DNA of 64,000 nucleotides from Glaciecola sp. KUL10. Its GTDB lineage: Bacteria > Pseudomonadota > Gammaproteobacteria > Enterobacterales > Alteromonadaceae. Made by a program: the position numbers and the translations under genes. Positions 33,530 to 42,995 of this stretch are shown here, one piece after another (the first letter of the stretch is position 1; every line of letters begins with the position of its first letter). The stretch spans positions 1 through 64,000 of the forward strand of contig NZ_BGNG01000001.1 in NCBI RefSeq assembly GCF_003203515.1, in the 5' to 3' direction. The notes beneath the pieces were generated by a model. That model did no database searches. It was not told the origin of the DNA and saw nothing but the letters and a program-made list of their open reading frames with translations.

Positions 33530-34435
33530 TTGAATGTTACCCATAAAAATATAGTCGCCTTTGTTACGATTGCAGAATTAGGCAGTTTTGCCGAAGCATC
33601 AGAACGCCTATTTATTTCACAACCTGCGCTTTCGACTGCGATTAAAAACATGGAAGAAAGCATCGGTGGCAAGCTATTTTCGCGTTCTACTCGACGCGTT
33701 AGTTTAACACCCGAGGGTAAAGAGTTTTTACCTGTTGCAAAGCGTCTTTTGAACGACTGGGAGACAGCGCTTAGCGATGTAACTAGTTTATTTAAATTAC
33801 AAAGAGGGGTTTTGAATATCGCTGCAATGCCATCTTTTGCTGATGGAATCTTGGCTACCAACCTTGCTAACTATCATAATAATAACCCCAATATTCAAAT
33901 ACGTTTACTCGATGAAGTCATGGAGCGAGTCATACAGCATGTACAAGATGGAAGGACCGAGTTAGGGTTTGTTTTCAGACCCAATGATTTGACTGGGTTA
34001 ATATTTACGCCGCTCATAGAAGATAGTTTTATGCTCGTCGTCAATAAAGAGCATAAATATGCAAGTTATGATCGAGTTGAGATTGAGCAACTCAATAGTA
34101 TTCCCATGGTGTTCATGAATCATGGCTCTAGTATAAGAACTTGGATTGATAATAACCTTGAAAGTCTTAATATAAAGCCAGATATGATCGCAGAAACTTC
34201 ACAGTTCAGCACCTTAGGTCAGATGGTAGCGAATGGCATGGGTGTAACGATTGCACCAAAGATATGTCGTCAACTGATGCTTTCAAAAGGTTGTGTTTGC
34301 GTCAATTTTTCAAGTAATGAGTTTACTAAAGAAATTGGTGTGTTAATGAAAAAACGCGGAAAATTATCGAGCGCTGCTCAATTATTTCTCAAAGAACTAA
34401 GTAAAAACCTAAGAGTCTCTACCACTTTTTCTTAG
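33530..34435 (+). CDS. LysR-family transcriptional regulator
   Basis: A 301-residue LysR regulator. The N-terminal winged helix (HKNIVAFVTIAELGSFAEAS, then LFISQPALSTAIKNMEESIG) is typical, and the effector-binding domain shows two alpha/beta lobes with LNIAAMPSFADGILAT and GVTIAPKIC. The probable start is TTG 33530 with AGG 7 bp upstream; no ATG exists before the recognition helix, and the long frame from 33410 adds hydrophobic, non-conserved sequence. It is divergent from scoAB, so regulation of CoA-transferase synthesis is inferred. The ligand is unknown. Confidence 0.85.
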   Translation: MNVTHKNIVAFVTIAELGSFAEASERLFISQPALSTAIKNMEESIGGKLFSRSTRRVSLTPEGKEFLPVAKRLLNDWETALSDVTSLFKLQRGVLNIAAMPSFADGILATNLANYHNNNPNIQIRLLDEVMERVIQHVQDGRTELGFVFRPNDLTGLIFTPLIEDSFMLVVNKEHKYASYDRVEIEQLNSIPMVFMNHGSSIRTWIDNNLESLNIKPDMIAETSQFSTLGQMVANGMGVTIAPKICRQLMLSKGCVCVNFSSNEFTKEIGVLMKKRGKLSSAAQLFLKELSKNLRVSTTFS

Positions 34436-35177
34436 GAGCAAATAGTGAGTCGATGTCCTCTTTCTTTTCTTCTCCGGCTTGAGCTTGAGTGATTATATTT
34501 TTAGCGGCGGCGGAATCAATACCACTGAGCATCTGTTCAAACTCTGCGGCACGAGAAGTCGTATACTCATCTTGAGGGTTTTGTTTCTTTAACGCACCAA
34601 TGGCTTTTTCTACATACTGTTTGGCAGAACCCTGCATATTGGTGCGGATGGCATCATTTGCTCTTTTACCAAGGGTTTCAACGTTTACACGTAATTGAAG
34701 CTTTTCTAGAGTTTTGTCTTCCGCTGTAAATACTTTTGGTGGCACATTCCCTTTTTGATTTTCAGATCGCAATATCACGCGAAGCTTTTTAATCGCCTGA
34801 ATGTACTTAATAATAACTTTATCACTTTGAGGCAATCGAAAAGTGCTTAAATCAGGGGCTGGTTCAGTCTCGTCGATATTTTTGATAACGGCCGTGATGT
34901 CAGCAATTCTCTGCTTTGTGTCAGGTTGAGGGTTTGATTCAAGGCTTTGCTTTAAAGCATTTAAAATGCGCTTGTGGAGAAGGGCAATCAACTGCTGAGA
35001 AACGGGCATTTGGCCTGCTAAGGTTATTGCACTTTCGGTGTCATCAATGATTGATTTTTGCCTTGCCATTTCATCACGAAGTTCGGCTTCCTTTCTTTCC
35101 TTATGTTGCTGAATAGCACTTGCCGCAATACCTGCAAGTATCAATACAACTATAAGAATGATGATCATCGCGTACAT
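34419..35177 (-). CDS. Membrane-anchored coiled-coil protein, unknown function
   Basis: A 252-residue protein with one N-terminal membrane helix (IIILIVVLILAGIAASAI, residues 4-21) followed by a long helical, charged cytoplasmic domain with a QQHKERKEAELRDEM coiled-coil start and repeated Lys/Glu heptads. The C-terminus is LFAPKKKW. I do not recognise a named family, though similar proteins sit beside histidine-kinase genes in related bacteria. It lies 34 bp downstream of a histidine kinase gene on the same strand, so the two are likely co-expressed. Its 3' end overlaps the convergent LysR gene by 17 bp. Confidence 0.65.
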   Translation of the reverse strand: MYAMIIILIVVLILAGIAASAIQQHKERKEAELRDEMARQKSIIDDTESAITLAGQMPVSQQLIALLHKRILNALKQSLESNPQPDTKQRIADITAVIKNIDETEPAPDLSTFRLPQSDKVIIKYIQAIKKLRVILRSENQKGNVPPKVFTAEDKTLEKLQLRVNVETLGKRANDAIRTNMQGSAKQYVEKAIGALKKQNPQDEYTTSRAAEFEQMLSGIDSAAAKNIITQAQAGEEKKEDIDSLFAPKKKW

Positions 35178-35211
35178 GGTTTTGATGTTTCCTTTATTTC
35201 TAGGCGCAACG

Positions 35212-35916
35212 CTATGGTAAGTACAACTGAAAAATACTACCGCCAGTTGCAGCGCAATTGGACAGCTTTATGCAACCTTGTTTATCTTTGTTTTTGTGTG
35301 TTTGTGCGATCATTCTCGCAAAATAAAGCCCTAAACCAGTTCTACCTTCGTTTATACAGTATTTGTCTAATTTAACATTGCTCATATGCAACATGTTATC
35401 AGGATAGCCCGGTCCATTGTCTCTCACACTTATAACTAGGTATTCATTTTCAATACTAACAGCAATGGATATTGTACTAGCGCCATATCTTACGCTATTG
35501 ACGATAACGTCATGCATCAACAAGAACACGAGATCCTTATCTAAGTACCAAGATAGGTCTTCATCAACATCAACCGTTACATTAATGTCTCTTTGTTTGG
35601 TATAACTTAAGTTCGTGTCAACTAATTCCTCGACCAATTCATCTAAAAAACATTCATCTATATTCGTTGGTAATGCATCCATATCGGCTCGATATAGCGA
35701 TAAAACCTGTACTAGTGTTGTGTTCATTCTATTTGCTTCATAATGAACGTCAGTTAGATGTTGTCTTGCCTGATATTCCTTGTCGGAAATTTCGTTAGAC
35801 AGTTGTTCAACAGATTGCATCAAGAGGCTTAATGAGTTTTTCATATCGTGAACCGCGACGGCCATGATTGTTGGAAAATCAATATCGGCTAAACCAGGTT
35901 GTTCTTCTTGATTCAT
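35212..35916 (-). CDS. Small soluble histidine kinase
   Basis: The 234-residue protein consists only of a HisKA-like dimerisation domain (AVAVHDMKNSLSLLMQ, phospho-His near 24) and a HATPase_c domain (HDVIVNSVRYGAS N box, RDNGPGYPDN, and GRTGLGLYFARMIAQ). It has no sensory or membrane domain, so it must receive input from a partner protein. HDMKNSL-type kinases of this size are often associated with receiver-TPR response regulators, two of which are in this window; that pairing is inference. The membrane-anchored coiled-coil gene follows 34 bp downstream. It is divergent from cysB. Confidence 0.85.
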   Translation of the reverse strand: MNQEEQPGLADIDFPTIMAVAVHDMKNSLSLLMQSVEQLSNEISDKEYQARQHLTDVHYEANRMNTTLVQVLSLYRADMDALPTNIDECFLDELVEELVDTNLSYTKQRDINVTVDVDEDLSWYLDKDLVFLLMHDVIVNSVRYGASTISIAVSIENEYLVISVRDNGPGYPDNMLHMSNVKLDKYCINEGRTGLGLYFARMIAQTHKNKDKQGCIKLSNCAATGGSIFQLYLP

Positions 35917-36015
35917 TCTTTAGCGACTACACAATTTCTTCATTAGACCTTTATCGGCAAATTAAACGAGAAATGGAGTAATAATTAGGGCGTCGTAAAA
36001 TTAATGAAAATTCTT

Positions 36016-36062
36016 ATGCATTTTTATAGCTTTTTAAGCAAAATTTAGATATAAAAATGCAT
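36016..36062 (+). promoter_or_regulatory. 13-bp inverted repeat upstream of cysB
   Basis: ATGCATTTTTATA (36016-36028) and TATAAAAATGCAT (36050-36062) are perfect complements around a 21-nt spacer that itself contains GCTTTTTAAGC. It lies 68 bp before cysB. It could be an operator pair or a cruciform-forming sequence. Confidence 0.5.
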
Positions 36063-36067
36063 ATACC

Positions 36068-37104
<1,037 letters not shown>

Positions 37105-37144
37105 GGTTTTTACTTCAAATTTAGGGGTGCAATATTGCGTAGAT

Positions 37145-38518
37145 TTAGCACTCAATAATATTAACTGCCAGTCCACCTCTGGCAGTTTCCTTATATTTAG
37201 TCTTCATGTCGTTGCCTGTATCCCACATCGTTTTGATGACTTTATCTAACGATACTTTGTGGTTACCCGTTCCACGTACTGCAAGTCTTGATGCATTAAT
37301 CGCTTTTATCGCACCCATCGCATTTCGTTCGATACAAGGCACTTGGACTAGCCCGCCAACCGGATCACACGTCAAACCAAGGTTGTGTTCCATGCCGATT
37401 TCCGCTGCGTTTTCAACTGCATGAATTGACCCGCCCAAAATTTCAGTTAATGCACCAGCAGCCATAGAACAGGCTACACCGACTTCTCCTTGGCAACCAA
37501 CTTCGGCACCAGAGATTGAGGCGTTCTTTTTATACAAAATACCAATCGCAGCGGCGGTTAATAGATATCTACAAACAGTATCATCATCCACTGGTCGAAT
37601 AAATTTATCAAAGTAATGTAGCACCGCAGGAATAATACCAGCCGCGCCATTTGTGGGTGCTGTAACTACTCGGCCACCTGCTGCGTTTTCTTCATTCACT
37701 GCCAGTGCAAATAGGTTCACCCAATCCATTGCGAGCATTGGATCTGTGCTATGTTCATTCAGTAGACGTCGATGCAATGCAGAGGCACGGCGGTGTACTT
37801 TTAAACCACCTGGCAATATGCCTTCGGTACTAATTCCGTTTTGCACGCACTCTTGCATTACCTGCCATATATCAACGAGTCTTGAGCGCAATTCTGTTTC
37901 TGGCATAAATGCAGTTTCGTTTTTTATCATTAGGCTACTAATTGAGAAACCGTTTTCTTGGCAAATACTGAGTAATTCAGATGCTTTGCTGAATGGAAAT
38001 GGAGCGTCAATCTGTTGCTGCGCCAATTTCTCGTTCTTTTGAGTTGCAAAATCAGCTTCTTCTACAATAAACCCACCGCCAATTGAGTAGTAGGTTTTCT
38101 CTAAAACAGCTTCGCCCTTTGAAAACGCACGTAAAGTCATTGCGTTTGCATGTAAGGGGAGGGTTTTACGGCGATGAAAAACAATTGCATTTTGTTTAGG
38201 AAATTTGATCTTGTGCTCGCCTAACAGCATGAGCGCTTGCGAATTTTCGATGTCTAACAACATCTTATCGACCAATTGAACAGGCACACTTTCAGGCTCA
38301 TAACCCAATAACCCAAGGATGACAGCTTTTCCAGTGCCATGTCCTTTACCCGTTTGCCCTAACGAGCCAAAAAGTTCAGTTACGACTTCATCAATGCTTT
38401 CAAGTGGACCTTGATTTTTTAACAATTCACAAAAAGTAAAAGCGGCGCGCATGGGACCAACGGTGTGTGAACTCGAAGGGCCAATTCCAATGCTAAACAT
38501 ATCAAATACGCTGATCAT
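37145..38518 (-). CDS. sdaA: L-serine ammonia-lyase (iron-sulfur, single chain)
   Basis: The 457-residue enzyme deaminates L-serine to pyruvate and ammonia with a [4Fe-4S] cluster. The N-terminal [18 protein letters not shown] (residues ~8-25) is the beta-domain signature. Cluster cysteines are in [13 protein letters not shown] near 345-357 and [18 protein letters not shown] near 384-401. The C-terminus contains [12 protein letters not shown], whose terminal Cys closes over the active site in related enzymes. It lies about 125 bp downstream of nudL in the same direction, and is probably a separate unit. Confidence 0.94.
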   Translation of the reverse strand: MISVFDMFSIGIGPSSSHTVGPMRAAFTFCELLKNQGPLESIDEVVTELFGSLGQTGKGHGTGKAVILGLLGYEPESVPVQLVDKMLLDIENSQALMLLGEHKIKFPKQNAIVFHRRKTLPLHANAMTLRAFSKGEAVLEKTYYSIGGGFIVEEADFATQKNEKLAQQQIDAPFPFSKASELLSICQENGFSISSLMIKNETAFMPETELRSRLVDIWQVMQECVQNGISTEGILPGGLKVHRRASALHRRLLNEHSTDPMLAMDWVNLFALAVNEENAAGGRVVTAPTNGAAGIIPAVLHYFDKFIRPVDDDTVCRYLLTAAAIGILYKKNASISGAEVGCQGEVGVACSMAAGALTEILGGSIHAVENAAEIGMEHNLGLTCDPVGGLVQVPCIERNAMGAIKAINASRLAVRGTGNHKVSLDKVIKTMWDTGNDMKTKYKETARGGLAVNIIEC

Positions 38519-38643
38519 ATTGCTTCTCTTACGGTTTTTATGATTTTTCAGTTTGGCAGAACTTAACAGATTAACAAATGATTATTGCTAATCAAATGCA
38601 TTAAAATTGCTAATGAATTGTAAATTAGTTATTTTTGCTCATG

Positions 38644-39234
38644 CTAACTAACATTGAAAAGATGAGCTCTGAGCATGGCCAAGATACCTGCTGTGGCACC
38701 CCAAATGTATCGATCTTTATAAGGAATAAAATAAACGGGCGCTTCGATTCCGTTTCGTGAAACATATTGAACCAATAAATTCTTTTCATCCATCAAATAA
38801 CTGAGCGGAACTTGAAATACTTCTGCAACTTCGTTTTGATCAATGAAAAGTTGAGTATCGATATCTACTGGTGTTTCGATATGGGCTAAAATAGGCGTGA
38901 CTTCAAATCCGCTGATGGTTTTAAACTCAGGTAGTTTGCCAATGACTGAGACACTGTCTGCTGGTAGCCCAATTTCTTCTTCCGCTTCACGCAGCGCTGT
39001 ATAAACAATATCGTTATCTGATTCTTCGTATTTACCGCCCGGAAAGCTAATTTGTCCTGCATGATGCACTAAGTGTTCAGCTCGTTTGGTGAAAAGTATC
39101 TGAAGTTCACCATCGATCAATTGAGATGCAATTAAAACAGCTGCAGGGCGCTTTGAAGTCAAGTGAGGGTAGTCATGCACCGGGTTAGCTTGCCATGCTT
39201 GATTAAACCTTTTGAGTAATTCATCTAATTGCAT
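38644..39234 (-). CDS. nudL: Nudix hydrolase, CoA pyrophosphatase type (NudL/YeaB)
   Basis: A 196-residue Nudix enzyme. The Nudix box runs from GGKYEESDNDIVYTALREAE to EEIGL (residues ~67-91), with the G-x5-E-x7-REUxEExGU pattern intact. It is preceded by HHAGQISFPGGK, the additional motif (UPF0035-type) typical of CoA pyrophosphatases, which split CoA into 4'-phosphopantetheine and 3',5'-ADP. Length matches E. coli NudL. It directly follows pabB (its ATG abuts the pabB stop), as in many gammaproteobacteria. Confidence 0.88.
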   Translation of the reverse strand: MQLDELLKRFNQAWQANPVHDYPHLTSKRPAAVLIASQLIDGELQILFTKRAEHLVHHAGQISFPGGKYEESDNDIVYTALREAEEEIGLPADSVSVIGKLPEFKTISGFEVTPILAHIETPVDIDTQLFIDQNEVAEVFQVPLSYLMDEKNLLVQYVSRNGIEAPVYFIPYKDRYIWGATAGILAMLRAHLFNVS

Positions 39235-40698
39235 TTAATCACTCCTTGCTGTTTTATCAGCGAAGTCATTACTCAACACGGGCAGTATTTTTGCAACTTT
39301 GTGCAAGCTTTCTTGATATTCGTCTTGCGCATCTGAATCTAATACGATTCCGCCTCCAGCCCAACAATACAAGTGATTATTTTCAGCTAATATTGTACGA
39401 ATGCAAATACTTGTATCCATATCGCCTCGAATACCAATGTAACCAATACTACCGCAATATATTGCCCGTTTGTTTTGTTCTAGTTCTTGGATAATTTGCA
39501 TGGCGCGCACTTTTGGCGCACCCGTGATTGAACCGCCAGGAAATGCACCTTTTAGCAGTTTGACCGGACTCGAATCAGGCTTTATTTTTCCTACGACGGT
39601 ACTCACCATATGATGCACCGCGGGATAGCTTTCAAGCTTAAATAAAGCGGGTACTTTGACAGAGTGAGCAAGACAATGCTTACTAATGTCGTTTCTTAAC
39701 AAATCGACAATCATCAAATTTTCGGCTCTGTCTTTCTCTGCATTTAATAGTTCATCGCTGTTCCGTTTATCCTCAACAGGATCGTTTGAGCGAGGTCTTG
39801 TACCTTTTATCGGTTTGGTTTCTACGTTGTCATTTTTAACTTGCAAAAATCGTTCAGGGGACAAGCTAAGAATCGAATAGTCGTGATGCCGAAGAAAACT
39901 TGAGAAAGGCGCTTTATTAATCGTTCTTAGGTGTTTATAAGCTTCCCATTCACAACCTTCGTATTGCGTTCTAAATTGTTGTGCATAGTTTATTTGATAA
40001 CAATCACCCGCAACTAAGTAGTCTTTAATGCGCCCAATGTTTTTTATATAGGTGGCTTGGTCAACGTTAGCTTGCCAGTGCTCGTCAATACTAAACGCTT
40101 GGTGAGTGTGTTGCTGCGGTTTGCTGACACGTTGTGAAATTTGTGTCAAAAGCTTACGTTCACCTAAGTGACAATACAAAACTTGATTTGTATGATTATC
40201 AAAAATGATGGATTCGTCATAAATACCAACCGCGAAATCATCAGCAAAATGTTCAGGTGTTGTTTTAATAATATCTGGGTTAGTGATGCCGTCTATTTGG
40301 GTGTTTAGATCATAAGCAAAAAAGCCTAGCGCACCGACTAAAAAGGGTAGCTTGTGCGCTTGTAACCAATCGTCTTCTAATTGAATAGATTCAGGCACTG
40401 AAATACGTTTTGAAAACTGGCTTACTGCTTTATCTAAGTAATCAAACGGGCAGTTGGTATTGAGTGCATTTTCTAAATCACTGGACAATGATAATTGTCC
40501 GTTCTTAGCCCTTATAGTAGAGACAGGCTGGGCAACAATAATATCGAATCGTCCATCGCTTAGCTTATTTTCACAAGTATCCAAAAGACCAGACCAAGGC
40601 AAGTGTTGTAAGCACTCAAACACTTCTTCTAGTGTTTTGTTCTGCAAGTCTTGTGGAGCTTCAATAATTAATTTAGTAGGTGAAGACAATAAATACAC
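39235..40698 (-). CDS. pabB: Aminodeoxychorismate synthase component I
   Basis: The 487-residue PabB makes 4-amino-4-deoxychorismate from chorismate for folate synthesis, together with the PabA amidotransferase. The active-site KPIKGTRPR near residues 291-299 has the Lys that distinguishes PabB from TrpE (PIAGT). DLLRNDISKHC near 335-345, PAVHHMVSTVVG near 357-368 and FPGGSITGAPKVRAM near 387-401 complete the chorismate-binding fold. The C-terminal CIRTILAENNHLYCWAGGGIVLDSD motif (split: GGGIV and DSD) is typical. pabA is not in the window. The pair pabB-nudL is read together on the minus strand. Confidence 0.92.
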   Translation of the reverse strand: MYLLSSPTKLIIEAPQDLQNKTLEEVFECLQHLPWSGLLDTCENKLSDGRFDIIVAQPVSTIRAKNGQLSLSSDLENALNTNCPFDYLDKAVSQFSKRISVPESIQLEDDWLQAHKLPFLVGALGFFAYDLNTQIDGITNPDIIKTTPEHFADDFAVGIYDESIIFDNHTNQVLYCHLGERKLLTQISQRVSKPQQHTHQAFSIDEHWQANVDQATYIKNIGRIKDYLVAGDCYQINYAQQFRTQYEGCEWEAYKHLRTINKAPFSSFLRHHDYSILSLSPERFLQVKNDNVETKPIKGTRPRSNDPVEDKRNSDELLNAEKDRAENLMIVDLLRNDISKHCLAHSVKVPALFKLESYPAVHHMVSTVVGKIKPDSSPVKLLKGAFPGGSITGAPKVRAMQIIQELEQNKRAIYCGSIGYIGIRGDMDTSICIRTILAENNHLYCWAGGGIVLDSDAQDEYQESLHKVAKILPVLSNDFADKTARSD

Positions 40699-40838
40699 TT
40701 CCTTTAGCGCAACAAAAAGACATCAAATTTGCATAACGCGACCAAAGTTTGAATAGAAATTTGGCGGTTTTTTAGTATGTTACGTAGTATACTAGGTAAA
40801 ATTTTTAACATCACTAAAATTTAAATAAAGAGGCCCAC

Positions 40839-42368
40839 ATGACAGTGATTCGCCAGCAAGATTTTATTGACAGTATCGAAGATGCGTTACAGTTCATTTC
40901 ATATTATCACCCGCTAGATTACGTAAAAGCAGTTGAACAAGCGTATTTGCGAGAAGAAAGCCAAGCTGCAAAAGATGCGATGGCGCAAATCCTCATAAAC
41001 TCTAGAATGTCAGCTGAGGGCAAAAGACCTTTATGTCAAGACACCGGCATCGTGACTTGTTTTGTAAAAATAGGCATGGGGGTCACGTGGGATAAGACCG
41101 ATATGACGGTTCAGGACATGGTTGATGAAGGCACAAGACGCGCTTACCTAAATCCTGATAACCCTCTGCGAGCATCAATTGTTGCAGACCCTGCTGGTGC
41201 GCGCACTAATACCAAAGACAATACACCGGCTGTTGTGCACATCGATACAGTAGCAGGCGATAAAATTGAAGTGATGATAGCCGCTAAGGGCGGTGGTTCT
41301 GAAAATAAGTCGAAAATGGTCATGCTAAACCCGAGTGACGATATTGCAGAATGGGTGGTTAAAACACTGCCGACAATGGGGGCAGGTTGGTGTCCTCCTG
41401 GTATGTTGGGAATAGGGATTGGTGGTACTGCCGAAAAAGCTGCAGTGCTTGCAAAAGAAAGCCTCATGGATCCCGTTGATATCCAAGAATTAATTGCTAG
41501 AGGCCCTGAAACGACTGAAGAAAAACTACGCGTTGATATCTTCAAAAAAGTAAATGCGTTAGGCATTGGCGCGCAAGGTTTGGGTGGTTTAACAACAGTT
41601 GTTGATATCAAGATTAAATCAGTACCCACACATGCTGCCTCTAAACCGATTGCAATGATTCCAAATTGTGCTGCAACACGACATGCTCACTTTTATTTAG
41701 ACGGTTCGGGTCCATCTGAACTGCAACCACCTAAGCTAGAAGACTGGCCAGAAGTCACTTGGGAAGTCAGCGAAGGCACTCGTCGGGTTAACCTTGATAA
41801 CGTTACAAAAGAAGATATTCAAGAGTGGAAAGTCGGTGAGACTGTTTTACTGTCTGGTAAAATGTTAACGGGACGCGATGCTGCCCACAAACGTATTCAA
41901 ACCATGCTTCAAAACGGTGAAGGCTTACCTGATGGCGTCGATTTAACTAATCGCTTTATTTATTACGTCGGCCCTGTTGATGCAGTTGGCGATGAAGTCG
42001 TTGGGCCAGCAGGACCCACAACAGCAACGCGCATGGATAAGTTTACTGACATGATGCTTGAAGAAACAGGGCTAATTGGCATGATTGGGAAAGCTGAGCG
42101 CGGCCCAGCGACAGTCGACAGTATTGCTAAACACAAAGCTGTGTATTTGATGGCCGTTGGTGGTGCAGCGTATCTAGTTTCAAAAGCGATCAAAAAGTCT
42201 CGTGTGGTTGCGTTTGAAGATTTGGGGATGGAAGCAATCTACGAATTTGAAGTTGAAGACATGCCTGTGACCGTAGCAGTTGATAGTACCGGTGCAAATG
42301 CGCATAAAACCGGTCCTGCGATTTGGAAGGCTAAAATCGAAGAACTTGATGCTAAAATGAGCAAGTAA
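40839..42368 (+). CDS. fumA: Class I fumarate hydratase ([4Fe-4S])
   Basis: The 509-residue enzyme hydrates fumarate to malate in the TCA cycle. The N-terminal alpha domain has RPLCQDTGIVTCFVK near 62-76 with a cluster Cys, and AAKGGGSENKSK near 148-159. MGAGWCPPGMLGIGIGGTAEK near 183-203 (split here at GIG) and PNCAATRHAHFYLDGSG near 264-280 hold other conserved residues. The C-terminal beta domain contains GKMLTGRDAAHKR. Class I enzymes are oxygen-sensitive single chains of ~500-550 residues, fitting this one. It is divergent from pabB; the ATG is preceded by AAAGAGG. Confidence 0.94.
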   Translation: MTVIRQQDFIDSIEDALQFISYYHPLDYVKAVEQAYLREESQAAKDAMAQILINSRMSAEGKRPLCQDTGIVTCFVKIGMGVTWDKTDMTVQDMVDEGTRRAYLNPDNPLRASIVADPAGARTNTKDNTPAVVHIDTVAGDKIEVMIAAKGGGSENKSKMVMLNPSDDIAEWVVKTLPTMGAGWCPPGMLGIGIGGTAEKAAVLAKESLMDPVDIQELIARGPETTEEKLRVDIFKKVNALGIGAQGLGGLTTVVDIKIKSVPTHAASKPIAMIPNCAATRHAHFYLDGSGPSELQPPKLEDWPEVTWEVSEGTRRVNLDNVTKEDIQEWKVGETVLLSGKMLTGRDAAHKRIQTMLQNGEGLPDGVDLTNRFIYYVGPVDAVGDEVVGPAGPTTATRMDKFTDMMLEETGLIGMIGKAERGPATVDSIAKHKAVYLMAVGGAAYLVSKAIKKSRVVAFEDLGMEAIYEFEVEDMPVTVAVDSTGANAHKTGPAIWKAKIEELDAKMSK

Positions 42369-42396
42369 GTTTGCCTTGATTGCTGATAAAAAAACA

Positions 42397-42420
42397 AGCT
42401 CACCGCATAAGCGGTGAGCT
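42397..42420 (+). terminator. Hairpin downstream of fumarase
   Basis: AGCTCACCGC and GCGGTGAGCT are perfect 10-bp arms around ATAA, 29 bp after the stop. The A-run precedes it on the + strand, so as a terminator it would work best for minus-strand transcripts; for fumA it may stabilise the 3' end. Confidence 0.6.
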
Positions 42421-42449
42421 CCACGAAACACACCGCAGTTAATAACAAA

Positions 42450-42855
42450 GAAACGTAATTGCCGCGCATGCGGGGACCTCCTTGGAACCTAGCATCCCCT
42501 AAAATCAACCACCGCTCTTTGTAAGCAATATTCAGCTTTTGCCAGATAAGCCCTATGCATTCATAAAACCGCTGTTCGCCATCCATGACCGCTACTGCCA
42601 ACACGTCCTGTGTTGGAAGTTTTTATGAATGCATAGGGCTCATCTGGCGCGCTGAATGTTCTCTGGTAGTGTATGCTCAATAGTTTGATTGAATGGTTGT
42701 TGATTTACGAGATTTCTTCCTGCGAAGGAATGACGATGAAATTTGTCACACCGAAGAAACGTCATCCTCGCGAATGCGGGGACCTCCTTGAAACCCACAA
42801 TTATTAACAACAGCGAAACGTCATTCCCTTGAAAAAGGGAACCTCCTTGGAACAC
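42450..42855. repeat. Cluster of three REP-like repeats plus a partial inverted copy
   Basis: Three direct copies of a ~40-bp unit starting GAAACGTMATT and ending GGGRACCTCCTTGRAAC lie at 42450-42489, 42756-42795 and 42815-42855. Each has a small GC-rich palindrome in its middle (for example CCGCGCATGCGG, CCCTTGAAAAAGGG). A partial copy in opposite orientation (CTTCCTGCGAAGGAATGACG) lies near 42716-42735. They resemble the widespread CGTCATTCC..GCG..GGGAATC REP-type repeats. No coding sequence is credible in 42369-42995. Confidence 0.75.
42527..42660. repeat. 134-bp palindromic (MITE-like) element
   Basis: Arms 42541-42568 and 42621-42648 are 28-bp inverted repeats with one mismatch (core AGCCCTATGCATTCATAAAA). 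Weaker complementarity extends outward through AATATTCAGC / GCTGAATGTT to 42527-42660. The ~52-bp centre contains its own hairpin, CCAACAC-GTCCT-GTGTTGG (42598-42616). The structure suggests a miniature mobile element or a highly structured RNA; no target duplication is clear. Confidence 0.7.
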
Positions 42856-42930
42856 AACAATCGATAATCAAACAAGCGTGTTAAACCACAAAACACAACA
42901 ACGCACAAAAACTCTTTCAAACACTACAAA

Positions 42931-42946
42931 CTGTATATAAATACAG
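42931..42946 (+). promoter_or_regulatory. LexA (SOS) box upstream of rmuC
   Basis: CTGTATATAAATACAG matches the gammaproteobacterial LexA consensus CTGT-N8-ACAG exactly, 50 bp before the rmuC start. It predicts SOS induction of rmuC. Confidence 0.8.
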
Positions 42947-42995
42947 TTATCATTGGTGGTGTTCGTTTCAAAAAAACTAATGCAAAGGCTAACCA

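Noticed and set aside
41144-42604. Minus-strand frames across fumarase and its 3' region
   Set aside because: They are antisense to a conserved enzyme; the tail falls in repeats.
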